The notes beneath the pieces were generated by a model. The model ran no database searches and was not told where the DNA came from. It saw only the letters and a program-made list of their open reading frames with translations. From positions 3,576,501-3,640,500 of the forward strand of contig NZ_CP012673.1 in the NCBI RefSeq assembly GCF_002950945.1: a stretch of 64,000 nt of DNA. The letters run 5' to 3'. The position numbers and the translations under genes were made by a program. How positions within the stretch are numbered: position 1 is the first letter of the stretch; every line of letters begins with the position of its first letter. Below are positions 42,437 to 51,401 of the stretch, piece after piece. This stretch comes from Sorangium cellulosum. Its GTDB lineage: Bacteria > Myxococcota_A > Polyangia > Polyangiales > Polyangiaceae.

Positions 42437-43167
42437 GGATCCATGCTCGCGAGCCGGCGGACCCGATCCGCGTTGGGGCTCGACGGGAACCGGGCGAGGA
42501 ACGCCTCCGCGCGCGCCCGCGCCTCGTCGGCGCGCCCGAGCCGCGCGAGCACCTGGATCGCGAGGAACTCCCGCTCCGCCACGAGCTGGCCCCGCGGGAA
42601 CTCGGTCCGGTGCTGGTTCACCGCGGCGAGCGCCGCCGCCGGGCTCTGCGTGAGCGCCGCCCTGGCCTGCTCCAGGAGCTTGGCCTCCCGCCCGACACCG
42701 TCCTCCGGCATCGCCGCCTCCGCCGGCGCAGCAGGCCGGGGGTTCCGCGGCGGCTGCCGGGACGGCTCGGGCGCGGGCGCGGGCGGGCGCTCCTCCACCA
42801 CCGGCGCCGGGGCCGCGGCCGCCGGCTCCGGAGCGCTCACGACGTCGCGCGCGCTGGCGAGCAGGCGCGACGCCGGCAGGTGCTCGAGCGCGGCCGGGGC
42901 GGCGCTGCCCTGCGTTCGCTGGACAACGCCGTAGATCGCCGCCCCGCCGAGCCCGATGCCCGCCGCGAGGAAGATGCCCTTGACCCACATCGGGAGCGTC
43001 GACCCTGCGCCCGCCGCCGCGGGCGCGGCGAGCGGCGGCACCCGGGCCGCGGTGCGCGCGAACTCGGCGGGCGTCATCACACGCGGGCGCGACGCGACGC
43101 GGAGGAGCTCGCGCGCTCCCTCGGGGGCACCCCCTCCGGCCTCGACCCATCGCTTCGGATCGCTCAT
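42433..43167 (-). CDS. Single-pass membrane protein, possible anti-sigma factor
   Basis: The product is 244 residues. Its start overlaps the stop of the ECF sigma gene (ATGA) and its stop overlaps the fibro-slime start. Residues 1-58 are cytoplasmic, one helix follows (about 60-82, WVKGIFLAAGIGLGGAAIYGVV), and then comes a long Pro/Ala linker. The C-terminal 80 residues (AKLLEQARAALTQSPAAALAAVNQHRTEFP and AERE...RADEARARAEAFLARFP) fit one or two TPR-like helix pairs. A protein placed directly after an ECF sigma gene with a short cytoplasmic part, one helix and an outer domain is often its anti-sigma factor. There is no zinc (HxxxCxxC) motif, so it would be of another class. Confidence 0.8.
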   Translation of the reverse strand: MSDPKRWVEAGGGAPEGARELLRVASRPRVMTPAEFARTAARVPPLAAPAAAGAGSTLPMWVKGIFLAAGIGLGGAAIYGVVQRTQGSAAPAALEHLPASRLLASARDVVSAPEPAAAAPAPVVEERPPAPAPEPSRQPPRNPRPAAPAEAAMPEDGVGREAKLLEQARAALTQSPAAALAAVNQHRTEFPRGQLVAEREFLAIQVLARLGRADEARARAEAFLARFPSSPNADRVRRLASMDP

Positions 43168-43769
43168 GTTCCCCCCCGACGCGCTTGTTCAGCCTGGTTC
43201 TTCTTCAGCAGCATGGCGAACTCTTTGCGTGCCGCGTGCAAGCGCGAGTAGACCGTCCCCACGGGGACACCGATCAGGGTCGCGATCTCGCTGCAGGGCA
43301 TCTCCTCGATTTCGAACATCACGAACACGGCCCGCCGGTCGATATCCATCGCCTCGAGGATGCCCTCGAGCTGCAGCTTCGCCTGCTCCTGGGAGGTCAG
43401 CTCCTCCGGACCCCGCCCCGAGTCCGGGACGTCGTCCACCACCTCGCCGAGCCGCTCGCGCCGCGTGTGCGCGCGGCGGCGGTGGGCCGCGGCGACACGC
43501 CGGCAGATCGCGAACAGCCAGGTCGTGATCGGACAGGCCCAGTCGAACGACGAGAGCCGCCGCTGGACGACGATGAAGACGTCCTGGAACGCGTCCTCGA
43601 GGTCCGGTTGATGAATGCCGAAGCGTTGCAAGGTGGCCCAGATGAAGCCGCCGTGCTCGGCATGTAGGGCGACGAGGTCGCTCGGCGGCTGACGGGCGCC
43701 GCCGATGGCCTCCGCGTGCAAGCATTGCTCCACGGATCGTTGAATGCTGGCGGCGCCGGATTCCTTCAT
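43164..43769 (-). CDS. ECF-type RNA polymerase sigma factor
   Basis: The product is 201 residues. Its ATG shares one base with the stop of the upstream gene (TGATG). Sigma region 2 covers about 30-100: PDLEDAFQDVFIVVQRRLSSF is the classic -10 recognition and core-binding stretch, and TTWLFAICRRVAAAHRR completes region 2.4. Region 4 covers about 140-195: LEGILEAMDIDRRAVFVMFEIEEMPCSEIATLIGVPVGTVYSRLHAARKEF in continuous sequence, with a helix-turn-helix for the -35 box. Both are intact. It sits second in a four-gene coupled operon, so it probably controls its own operon, including the outer-membrane-like and fibro-slime proteins. Confidence 0.93.
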   Translation of the reverse strand: MKESGAASIQRSVEQCLHAEAIGGARQPPSDLVALHAEHGGFIWATLQRFGIHQPDLEDAFQDVFIVVQRRLSSFDWACPITTWLFAICRRVAAAHRRRAHTRRERLGEVVDDVPDSGRGPEELTSQEQAKLQLEGILEAMDIDRRAVFVMFEIEEMPCSEIATLIGVPVGTVYSRLHAARKEFAMLLKKNQAEQARRGGT

Positions 43770-44932
43770 CAAAAAGTGACCCCCACGCCCCCGAAGATCG
43801 AACCCGCGACCGGCGGCTGCGAGAACAGCGGCTTCGCCGTGTTCCCCTCCTGGGTCCACTTGTAGCGGTTGGGGACGATCAGGTCGATCCCGGTCTCGAG
43901 CCGGAGCGGACCCACGACGCGCACGGCGAAGCGCCCGCCCACCGCGCCGCCGAACCAGGGGAACCCGCCGGGGTTGAGCGGGTTGAAGGCCGGCGCTTCG
44001 TCGCCGGCGGATCCGTACACGACGGCGTGGATGGAGCCCAGGAACCCCCGGCCGCACACGCCGAGCACCACCGCCGGGCCGTGGATCGCCTCCACACACA
44101 CGCCGGCCCAGCCCGCGGTCAGGCCGAAGCCCAGCCGCTGGGTCGGCCCGCGCTGCTCCGGGAGCCACATCAAGCCTATCGACAGCGTGATGGGCGGCAG
44201 GAACGACCCCCCGTGCGGCAGCACCGACCACTCGCCCGACACGGCGATGCCGGGCGCGACGTCGGGGAAAATGCCGTGGACCGCGAGCCCACGCGCGACC
44301 GCCGCACCCGCGGGCGGCTGGCCCCCGGGCCGCGGCGGCGGGGCCGGGGGCGTGGATCGGGGGAACGGCGGCGCCTCCGGCGGCTCCGGGGAGCGCGCCG
44401 GAGGCGCAGGCGGGGTCGCCGGGCGCGGCGTGTCCTCGACCGGCGCCGGCGCCGGCGGGGCCTCGGCGGGCGGGGAGAGCGCGGCCTCGGGGTCGATCGT
44501 CAGGGCGATCGCCAGCACCGCCGCATCGGCGATCCCCGCGCAGGTCGCCGTGCGGTCGGTGAGGACACGGACGCTCGGCGGGGCGCCTTCACACGTGGTC
44601 CGGATCTGGACCGACCAGGCCCCCGGCTGCCCCTGCGCCACCGTCTCGATGGAAGGACCGCCGCCCGTGGTGACGAGGTCCCGCCCGAGCCGCCGCGCGA
44701 TGTCGGCCCGGACCTGGGACGCCGTGGGGCAGTGCTCCACCGCGCCTTCCAGGCGCACCCACGACAGATCCACGCTCCCGAAGTCACACGCCGCGCGCGC
44801 CGCGGCGGGCGACAGCGCAACCCACGCGCAGACGAGAGAGAGCAGGGGACGAGCGGCCCGCGCGCTCACCACCGCCGGCTGCTTCCGCGGCGCGCGCGCG
44901 ACGGAGCGAGCGGGGCTGGTGCGTCGCGTCAT
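43769..44932 (-). CDS. Secreted protein with Pro-rich linker and outer-membrane-barrel-like C-terminus
   Basis: The product is 387 residues. Residues 1-48 are a long basic n-region plus a hydrophobic stretch ending ARAACD, a signal peptide. Residues 50-150 form a small domain with three Cys (VEHCPTASQVRADIARRLG, TTCEGAPPSVRVL), as seen in other myxobacterial envelope proteins. A Pro-rich linker runs from about 155 to 215. The last 170 residues have alternating Gly/aromatic strands (GFGLTAGWAGVCVEAIHGPAVVL, LETGIDLIVPNRYK) and end in GVGVTF with a terminal Phe, the usual outer-membrane beta-barrel signature. I do not recognise a family. It is the first gene of the operon with the ECF sigma factor and could be the surface signal or structure that the system serves. 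Confidence 0.8.
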   Translation of the reverse strand: MTRRTSPARSVARAPRKQPAVVSARAARPLLSLVCAWVALSPAAARAACDFGSVDLSWVRLEGAVEHCPTASQVRADIARRLGRDLVTTGGGPSIETVAQGQPGAWSVQIRTTCEGAPPSVRVLTDRTATCAGIADAAVLAIALTIDPEAALSPPAEAPPAPAPVEDTPRPATPPAPPARSPEPPEAPPFPRSTPPAPPPRPGGQPPAGAAVARGLAVHGIFPDVAPGIAVSGEWSVLPHGGSFLPPITLSIGLMWLPEQRGPTQRLGFGLTAGWAGVCVEAIHGPAVVLGVCGRGFLGSIHAVVYGSAGDEAPAFNPLNPGGFPWFGGAVGGRFAVRVVGPLRLETGIDLIVPNRYKWTQEGNTAKPLFSQPPVAGSIFGGVGVTF

Positions 44933-45136
44933 GACCTACAGAATGTTAGAGCCATTGCAAATAGTGAGCGGGAGGTCCGTGTATACCTGCTGCCGCGCAA
45001 AATTAAAGCACTTCCCTGGGGGCGGGCGCTGCTCTGGATGTGGAGGGCGGCCCGCGAGAGCACGGAGCAGGCGGGCGCTCCTGCGCTGCACGTCGCGGCG
45101 GCGTGGCCGGCAGGCGCGCCGTGAGCGGGGGTGGAC

Positions 45137-45178
45137 AAAACGGCGAAGGCCGCCTGGCGTCGAGCCGGCGGCCTTCGC
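45137..45178 (-). terminator. Rho-independent terminator of amtB
   Basis: Perfect 12-bp arms GCGAAGGCCGCC (45143-45154) and GGCGGCCTTCGC (45167-45178) with a 12-nt loop. On the minus strand the stem is followed by CGTTTTGTCC. It starts 22 bp past the amtB stop. Confidence 0.8.
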
Positions 45179-45199
45179 GGGCGCTTCCGCTGCGCTGGA

Positions 45200-46510
45200 T
45201 CAGGCGACTTCGCGCGCGAGCACCGGGGCCGCGGGGGCCGGCAGCGACGACGGGGGCGCCTTCTCGACGGCGTGGACGCCACCCTCGCCGAGCGAGTAAG
45301 CCTCCTCGCCGTGGAGGGCGCCGTCGAGGCCGTCGTACTCCGTCTCCTCGTCGACCCGGAAGCCCATGACCGCGCTGATCACCTTCACGAGGACGAAGGT
45401 CACCACCGCCGCGTAGGCGCCCGCGGCCAGGATCCCGATCACCTGCTCGGTGAGCAGCGCCGAGTTGCCCGCGAGCAGGCCGTCCTGGCCCGCGGGGTTC
45501 CACACCTTGGTGGCGAACACGCCGGTGAGCAGGGCGCCGAGCATCCCGCCCACGCCGTGGATGCCGAACGCGTCCAGGCTGTCGTCGTATCCCGCCTTGC
45601 CCTTGAGCATGACGGCGCCGTAACACACCGCGCCCGCCGCGAACCCGATGGCGATGGACGCCATGGGACTGACGAAGCCCGCCGCCGGCGTGATCGCGAC
45701 CAGGCCGGCGACGAGCCCCGACGCGACGCCGAGCGACGACGGCTTGCCGTAACGCGCGGCCTCGATCCCGGCCCAGGCGAGCGCGCCGACCGCGGCCGCG
45801 ATGTGCGTGTTCGCGAACGCCACCGCCGCGAGCCCGTTCGCCCCGAGCGAGGAGCCCGCGTTGAAGCCGAACCAGCCGAACCACAACATGCCGGCGCCGA
45901 GCAGCGTCATGGTCAGGTTGTGCGGGACGATCTTGCGCTCCGGGTACCCCTTGCGCTTGCCGATCGTGATCGCCATGACGAGCGCGCTCGCGCCCGAGGC
46001 GAGGTGCACGACGGTGCCGCCGGCGAAGTCGAGCGCGCCGCGCTTGGCGAGCCAGCCGCCCGGCCCCCACACCCAGTGGCAGACCGGGCTGTAGACCACG
46101 AGCGACCAGAGCAGCGTGAACACGACGTAGGATGAGAACTTGATGCGCTCCGCGTACGCGCCGGAGATCAGCGCCGGCGTGATGATCGCGAACATCATCT
46201 GGAAGACCATGAACAGGAGGTGCGGCACCGTCGTCCCGCTGCGCGGATCGAGGCCAACACCGTTCAGGAACGCGTAATCGAGGCCGCCAATCAACCCGCC
46301 CTTGGTTTCGGCGAACGCCATCGAGTAGCCGAGCGTCACCCACGCCACGGTCACTAGACCCATGGCCATGAAGCTGTGCATGAAGGTGCTGAGCGTGTTC
46401 TTGGTTCGGACCATGCCCCCGTAAAACAGGGCAAGCGCCGGCGTCATCAGCAGGACCATCGCTGATGAGACCAGGACCCATGTGGTGTCCGCGGCGTTGA
46501 TTTCGTTCAC
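45200..46510 (-). CDS. amtB: Ammonium transporter (Amt/Rh family)
   Basis: The product is 436 residues from a GTG; GGAGG lies 8-12 nt upstream. About eleven hydrophobic helices span residues 5-395. Family blocks are FYGGMVRTKNTLSTFMHSF, HWVWGPGGWL, DFAGGTVVHLASGASAL and DAFGIHGVGGMLGALLTG. The twin pore histidines are both present (about His169 in VVHLASG and His316 in GIHGVGG). The C-terminal 45 residues contain FRVDEETEYDGLDGALHGEEAY, the cytoplasmic tail that binds the PII protein GlnK. No glnK gene is adjacent, which is less common, so PII must be encoded elsewhere. The last 25 residues are a Pro/Ala extension. It has its own terminator. Confidence 0.96.
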   Translation of the reverse strand: MNEINAADTTWVLVSSAMVLLMTPALALFYGGMVRTKNTLSTFMHSFMAMGLVTVAWVTLGYSMAFAETKGGLIGGLDYAFLNGVGLDPRSGTTVPHLLFMVFQMMFAIITPALISGAYAERIKFSSYVVFTLLWSLVVYSPVCHWVWGPGGWLAKRGALDFAGGTVVHLASGASALVMAITIGKRKGYPERKIVPHNLTMTLLGAGMLWFGWFGFNAGSSLGANGLAAVAFANTHIAAAVGALAWAGIEAARYGKPSSLGVASGLVAGLVAITPAAGFVSPMASIAIGFAAGAVCYGAVMLKGKAGYDDSLDAFGIHGVGGMLGALLTGVFATKVWNPAGQDGLLAGNSALLTEQVIGILAAGAYAAVVTFVLVKVISAVMGFRVDEETEYDGLDGALHGEEAYSLGEGGVHAVEKAPPSSLPAPAAPVLAREVA

Positions 46511-46636
46511 TGGTTGGCCTCCTCGAGCGCGAAGGTAAGAGGAGGTAGTTTTCTGGAATGTTTCGTCGAGATGTACTTCACGAGCCCGCGAAACAACCCA
46601 CCACCGGCCCTGGCGGCGGGCGCCGGGGCCTGCGGC

Positions 46637-47050
46637 TCAGGGAGCGGGCGGCCGCGCGCGCAGCGCGTCGATCCAGGCGCGCGCCTCGGCTTCTGTGTTG
46701 AAGAACTCCGCGACGAACTCCGAGCGCAGCGAGCTCGATGCCTTGACCGCGGTCGCGATGAGCCTGGTCAGGCTGCGGATCTCGAGGTTGCCTCCGAAGG
46801 CGGCCAGCGCGGTGACGGCGTGCTGCTTCTCCCACTCCCCGGCCCACTTCCGCGCTTCCGCCCCGAACCCCCCGGCGTCTTTCAGGTCGAAGAGCCAGAA
46901 GCCACGCCCGTGCGCGGCGAGTGTATCCTCCATCGCCTTGCACATCCGCTGAACGTCCCTGAGCTGCGTCTCCCCGACGCGCCTCACGAAGACAATGTCC
47001 CCTTCGACACGCACTACGTTCCTCTCGGCCGTGTCGTCCTTTTGCGTCAT
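46637..47050 (-). CDS. Small STAS/SpoIIAA-like protein
   Basis: The product is 137 residues without a signal peptide. The pattern of alternating strands and helices (GDIVFVRRVGETQLRDVQRM, GFWLFDLKDAGGFGAEARKW, GGNLEIRSLTRLIATAV, SEFFNTEAEARAWIDALR-like end) resembles SpoIIAA-like STAS proteins, whose last helix follows FFxTEEEALxWL. The real sequence of that part is VAEFFNTEAEARAWID. These proteins usually serve as partner-switching or lipid-binding modules. The next gene downstream is amtB (126 bp); the upstream gene is an RsbR-like STAS protein, all on one strand. A shared signalling role of the two STAS proteins is possible but not shown. Confidence 0.7.
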   Translation of the reverse strand: MTQKDDTAERNVVRVEGDIVFVRRVGETQLRDVQRMCKAMEDTLAAHGRGFWLFDLKDAGGFGAEARKWAGEWEKQHAVTALAAFGGNLEIRSLTRLIATAVKASSSLRSEFVAEFFNTEAEARAWIDALRARPPAP

Positions 47051-47230
47051 GCGGCTTCGTCGTCCTCCGGTTGACCGTGTGAGTCGAATTATTCTACGAG
47101 AACGGAGGCCGTCTGGGAAGCCCCATGATCCCGCCGCGGGCCGGTGTCGACGCCGCGTGCGGCTGCGGCCGTGTCGCCTTGAGAGCGCCCGTGCGCGACC
47201 ATGTGGTCGAGGTGGACTGTGGGCCGGCTC

Positions 47231-47887
47231 CTACTGGTTCGAGCGGAGAAAGCGCAGGCAATGACCGAGCCCGTCCTTGAGGCTGGTGAACGTCGTGACA
47301 TCGCCGAGATCGATGCCGAGGTGCACCATCGTCTGCGCGATCTGGGCCCTGAAGCCCGTGATGACGCAGTAGGTCCCGAGCAGCTGGGCGGCGCGGATCA
47401 TCTGGATGAAATGCGACGCGGTCGCGGTGTCGACCGTGGCGACGCCGGTGACGTCGATCACAACGCAGCGGGCCCCCGTGTTCGCGATGCGCGCGAGCAG
47501 CGTCTCGGTCATCTGCGCCGACCGCTTGCCGTCGATCGGCCCGACGACGGGGAGCGTGAGCACGTCCTTCCACACCTCGATGATCGGCGTCGACAGCTCG
47601 TCGATGGTCATCCGCTGGGACTCGACGGTGGCGACCTTCTCCTCGAGCTCGCGCGTGACCTGCTGCAGCACCGCGATGTGCCGCTCGTTCTCGGCCCGCG
47701 ACTGCACGAGCTCCTGGATGAAGAGCGACAGGGTCGACTCGATGAGCGAGAACGCGTCTTCTTCGCCCTCCTGCTCGATCCGCAGGTTGTCGGGCGCGAA
47801 GTCGCCGACGGCGATGTGGGACAGGAGCTTGACGAGCTTCTGGATCCTGTTCGGGGATATTGGGATGAAATCTGGCTCGGCGGTCAC
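47231..47887 (-). CDS. RsbR-like STAS domain protein
   Basis: The product is 218 residues from a GTG preceded by GGAGGGAAC; an ATG 54 bp further up lacks such a site. Residues 1-90 are a helical N-terminal region ending in a coiled-coil stretch (VLQQVTRELEEKVATVESQ). Residues 98-205 are a STAS domain of the RsbR/RsbS type: IDELSTPIIEVWKDVLTLPVVG, RCVVIDVTGVATVDTATASHFIQMIRAA (seen as a continuous strand-helix) and CVITGFRAQIAQTMVHLGID. The phosphorylatable site of RsbR-type proteins lies in the VDTATA block, with Thr where Bacillus has Thr/Ser. Such proteins form stressosome-like complexes. No RsbT kinase or sigma-B gene is present here. Confidence 0.85.
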   Translation of the reverse strand: MTAEPDFIPISPNRIQKLVKLLSHIAVGDFAPDNLRIEQEGEEDAFSLIESTLSLFIQELVQSRAENERHIAVLQQVTRELEEKVATVESQRMTIDELSTPIIEVWKDVLTLPVVGPIDGKRSAQMTETLLARIANTGARCVVIDVTGVATVDTATASHFIQMIRAAQLLGTYCVITGFRAQIAQTMVHLGIDLGDVTTFTSLKDGLGHCLRFLRSNQ

Positions 47888-48149
47888 GTTCCCTCCGCGC
47901 CTCCGTCTCGTGCGCTCGACGCACGAGACGACGCACCCCACACTTTACTAGAAGCGCACCGCGGTTCCCATCCCAACCGTGCCGACATCAGCAGGCGAGC
48001 GGGGGCGTGGCCGCCGGCGTACGCCCGCCGACGCGGGTCTCGGCGCGGCGGGGCCCAGTGTGAGAGATCCTGCGCGCGCCGCCGCGCCGGTGCGCCGCCG
48101 CGTTGCCGCCTCGGGTGGCGGGCGCGCGCGGGAGGCTGCCTGGCCGGTA

Positions 48150-49370
48150 TCAGAGCTCCACGCGGAGGGATCGCAGCCCGCGGAACCCGAGGTTCGCGTT
48201 CCAGTCGAGCTCCTGCGGGACGAGCCGCATGTCGGGCATGCGCTCGAGCAGCGTGGTGAATGCCATTTGCACCTGCACGCGGACGATGGTGGCGCCGATG
48301 CACAGGTGGGCTCCTTGCCCGAAGGCCAGGTGTTTGTTCTCCGTCCGGCCGATGTCCAGCCGATCCGGGTCGGGGAACTGCGCCGGATCCCTGTTGGCGG
48401 CGCCGACGACCGGCAGGACGACCGAGCCGCGCTGGATCCGGTGTCCCTTGAGCTCGAAGTCCTCCTTCGCCGTGCGCGCGATGAACTGGATCGGGTTATC
48501 GTACCGGAGGAACTCCTCGACCGCCGATGCGACGAGCGCCGGGCTCACCTTCAGTCTCTCCAGCTGGTCCGGGTGCTCGAACAGCGCCAGGAAGCCGTTC
48601 CCGATCAGGTAACGCGCCGACTCCAGCCCGGCGAAGAGGAGGAGGATGCACTGCGCGGCGATGTCGTCCTCCGAGAACCGGAGCTCGCCGTCGCGCGCGG
48701 CGAGCAGCCGGCCGATGATCGTGTCGCGCGGCGTCTGCTTCGTGTCCTCGACGAGGCCGCGGAGGTACTCGAGCAGCTCGAACGCGCTCTTCTTGGTGCG
48801 CCGGACCATCTCCAGCGTCACCTCGCTGGACCCGAACAGGTGCGCGATGTCGTCGGCCCACGTGATCAGCTGCTGGTAGTCCTCCCTGGGCGCGCCGAGC
48901 AGGTCCGCGATCAGGAGCGCGGGCAGCGGGTACGCCACGTCCTTGAGGATATCCATCGATCCGCTGCGCGCGACGGGCTCGATCAGGCCGTCGAGCAGCT
49001 CCTTCACGCGCGGGCGCAGGACGTCGGGCGTGAACGGCAGGATGCCCTTGCCGAGCAGCCGCCGGTACGAGGCGTGGTGAGGCGGGTCGAAGAAGGCCAC
49101 CCATTTGGAGAAGACGTCGATCATGGACGTGAACTCCTTCCGCTCCTCGTCCGAGAGCCTGCTCACCGGGACCGCGGCCCGCCGCGACGACAGGCGCTTG
49201 TCGGTGAGCAAGGGGAGCACGTCCGCGTAACGCGTCACGATCCAGGCGCCTCCATACATCTCCGTGAAGAAGATGGGCTGATCCGCGAGCAGCTCGCGGT
49301 AGAGGGGGTAAGGGTCGGAGATGATGTCGGGGTTGTTGAAATGGAACGACCGGAGATCGAAGTTCTTCAT
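48150..49370 (-). CDS. Cytochrome P450 with altered I-helix
   Basis: The product is 406 residues, with GGAGGATCC just before the ATG. ExxR is EEFLRYDN, the PERF-like region is FPDPDRLDIGR and the heme loop is FGQGAHLCIGATIVRVQ (Cys ligand about 352). The I-helix motif, usually AGxxTT, reads FAGLESARYL: the acid is kept but the conserved Thr is replaced by Ser followed by Ala. This can change oxygen activation or indicate an unusual reaction. Length and motifs are those of a soluble class I enzyme. The rhodanese gene lies 302 bp upstream on the same strand; no redox partner is nearby. Substrate unknown. Confidence 0.92.
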   Translation of the reverse strand: MKNFDLRSFHFNNPDIISDPYPLYRELLADQPIFFTEMYGGAWIVTRYADVLPLLTDKRLSSRRAAVPVSRLSDEERKEFTSMIDVFSKWVAFFDPPHHASYRRLLGKGILPFTPDVLRPRVKELLDGLIEPVARSGSMDILKDVAYPLPALLIADLLGAPREDYQQLITWADDIAHLFGSSEVTLEMVRRTKKSAFELLEYLRGLVEDTKQTPRDTIIGRLLAARDGELRFSEDDIAAQCILLLFAGLESARYLIGNGFLALFEHPDQLERLKVSPALVASAVEEFLRYDNPIQFIARTAKEDFELKGHRIQRGSVVLPVVGAANRDPAQFPDPDRLDIGRTENKHLAFGQGAHLCIGATIVRVQVQMAFTTLLERMPDMRLVPQELDWNANLGFRGLRSLRVEL

Positions 49371-49672
49371 GGATCCTCCCTCCCGAGACAGAGCTGTGCA
49401 CGGCGCGCCGCGCGAGGCTGCGCGCCCGCGTGTTGCCGGCGAGCGGCGCGCGCGTGTGTGTTCCGGCGTGTCCGCCGCCCGGCGGCGCCGCGCGCACGCG
49501 CGAGCCGGGCTGCCTGACGGACCGCCGCGCGGACCGGGCCCTGGATCGAGCTCGAGCGAGATCCCTCAGGACCGCGGGCTCGCTCTTCCCGGGCTCTGGC
49601 CGCTCGGGGCGCGCTGTCAGGCGGGGTCGAGGCTGCCTGGCGCGCGGCTGCGCGGCGTTCGTCCCGCAGCGC
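49371..49672. other. Intergenic region between rhodanese and second P450
   Basis: No gene or clear signal is seen in these 302 bp apart from the strong ribosome-binding site of the P450 gene at the left edge. Confidence 0.4.
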
Positions 49673-50548
49673 CTAGGCGCGTATGGCCATGCGCCTGGGA
49701 TCGGGCTCCCCCTCCTCGATGGGGAGCGCCGGATCGCGCGACCATTCGTACCACGAGCCGAGGTACACCTTCACGTCCTCGATCCCGGCCTCCTTCAGGG
49801 CGACATAGGTGTTCGAGGCCCTGACCCCGCCGAGGCAGTAAAGGATGACCTTCGAGCCGGGGTGGACGCCCACCTCGCTGCAGATCGTCAGCACCTCTTC
49901 CCGGGGTCGGATCCTTGCGATCCCTCCGGCCCGGGTCATCAGGCGCCGCCAGTCGAGCCATACGGCGCCGGGGATCCGGCCCTTGCGAGGGCACGGGACG
50001 ACGTTCTGCGGGGAGGCCGTCTCTCCCATCCACTCGTCGTACTGCCTCACATCCAGCTTCACGACCTCGGGGTCGTTCAAGGAGGAGAGCAGATCGTCCG
50101 CGGTGGCCAGGATGGAAGAGTTTGCCCTGAATGGAAACAGCGCCCGCTGCGGCGAGGGGACCTCTGCCGTGGTCGGGAGACCGGCTGCGTCCCACGCCGT
50201 CTTGCCGCCGTGGAGCACGGCGATCCTGGGGTACCCCAGGTAACTGAGCAGGACGTACCCCCGGCAGGACCGGCCGAAGCCGTTGTCCATGGCGTCCTCG
50301 TACACCACGGCGAGCTCCTCGCCCGAGAGCCCCGCCGCGCTGAAGCGCTCGGAGAACACGGCCTTCAGCTCCTCCTGCCCCTCGGGCGACGAGAGCGCGA
50401 AATGCCCGAAGATCTCCGGCACATGCACCGCGCCGGGGAGGTGCGAGCGCAGGTATTCGTCGGAAGATCTTGTGTCGATGATTACAATCGGCTTCCTGGT
50501 GAGCTGCGACGCGAGCTCACGAGGCTCGATGAGCACCTGATGTTGCAT
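49673..50548 (-). CDS. Two-domain rhodanese-type sulfurtransferase
   Basis: The product is 291 residues; GGAGGTCAGCC precedes the ATG. Residues 5-135 are a first rhodanese domain (VIIDTRSSDEYLRSHLPGAVHV) whose active-site position reads YEDAMDNGFG, without Cys, so it is structural. Residues 150-280 are the active domain: VVKLDVRQYDEW, GRIPGAVWLDW and the loop YCLGGVRASNTY with the catalytic Cys (about 240). Enzymes of this layout move sulfane sulfur from thiosulfate or 3-mercaptopyruvate to cyanide or thiols. The loop CLGGVRA is closer to thiosulfate sulfurtransferases (CxxGxR) than to the CGSGVTA of mercaptopyruvate enzymes. The gene stands alone; a role in sulfur transfer or detoxification is general. 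Confidence 0.9.
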   Translation of the reverse strand: MQHQVLIEPRELASQLTRKPIVIIDTRSSDEYLRSHLPGAVHVPEIFGHFALSSPEGQEELKAVFSERFSAAGLSGEELAVVYEDAMDNGFGRSCRGYVLLSYLGYPRIAVLHGGKTAWDAAGLPTTAEVPSPQRALFPFRANSSILATADDLLSSLNDPEVVKLDVRQYDEWMGETASPQNVVPCPRKGRIPGAVWLDWRRLMTRAGGIARIRPREEVLTICSEVGVHPGSKVILYCLGGVRASNTYVALKEAGIEDVKVYLGSWYEWSRDPALPIEEGEPDPRRMAIRA

Positions 50549-51401
50549 TGGCTGACCTCCGGAAATCCTGGTTCGGGGTCGATAGCTTGGGCCGGTGATC
50601 CTACGCGGCCCAGCGTTGAATCCAGGATATCTGATGGATGCTTCCTGTCCACCCTAAATCGTATTCCGTCAGAACGGCTCCTGGCTCCTGTGTGGTCCAT
50701 AGCAACGCTGACGGCGGGCGGTTTTTCGTATTTCAGATTGGTTGTCTCGGTTATCTAAAGAAAGCGCGCCGGACCACATCCTGTACGCGTGAATGCGAGC
50801 AGGCCGCGGGTGTGCAGCGCTCGCCGCGTCCGCGCCCGGTCGATGCACGTCGATGGATGTTCGCGGGGACACGACGCCGACCCGTCATTGCGGCCCTGCG
50901 CGCGTGCGGTTGTCTGTTCAACGACGTGGCGCCCCGCCGTCCGCTGCGGCCGAGGCGCGGCCGCGGAGGAGCGGGCCCATTCAAAAGCAAGAACCTCACC
51001 CAAGTAAGTTGCCCGCTTGCCGAGCGGACCAGGATCGACAGGCGGCGTTTTCTTGCGATCGCGCCCTGGAAGCAGGGTAACGATAGTTGCGCCCGGAGAC
51101 AAGTGGATTGTGATGCAGCCTTCGTCGCGCGCGACCGGTATGCTGGCTTTGTTCAACGGCAGCACAGCGGCATGACAACCCAGCCGCCGCGGGCGCTCTC
51201 AGAGCAACGTGTCGGCCAAGACCCGTGGCTTGTAACAAGCCTTTACTTACAATCTATGTAGATGTCGTCCTCGGCGAGGCGTCCCGTCGCCGCCGCCGCC
51301 GCCGCCGCCGCAGTCCCGTGTCCTCATGCGCGGCAGCTCCGTGTCTTTTCTGGCAGAGCCAGCGCCCTTGCCACGCGGCGGCGTCTTGGCCACGCGACGT
51401 C

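Noticed and set aside
50638..51261. Plus-strand frame of about 207 codons in the non-coding region
   Set aside because: No ribosome-binding site, no domain or hydrophobic pattern, Arg/Cys-rich random-like composition.
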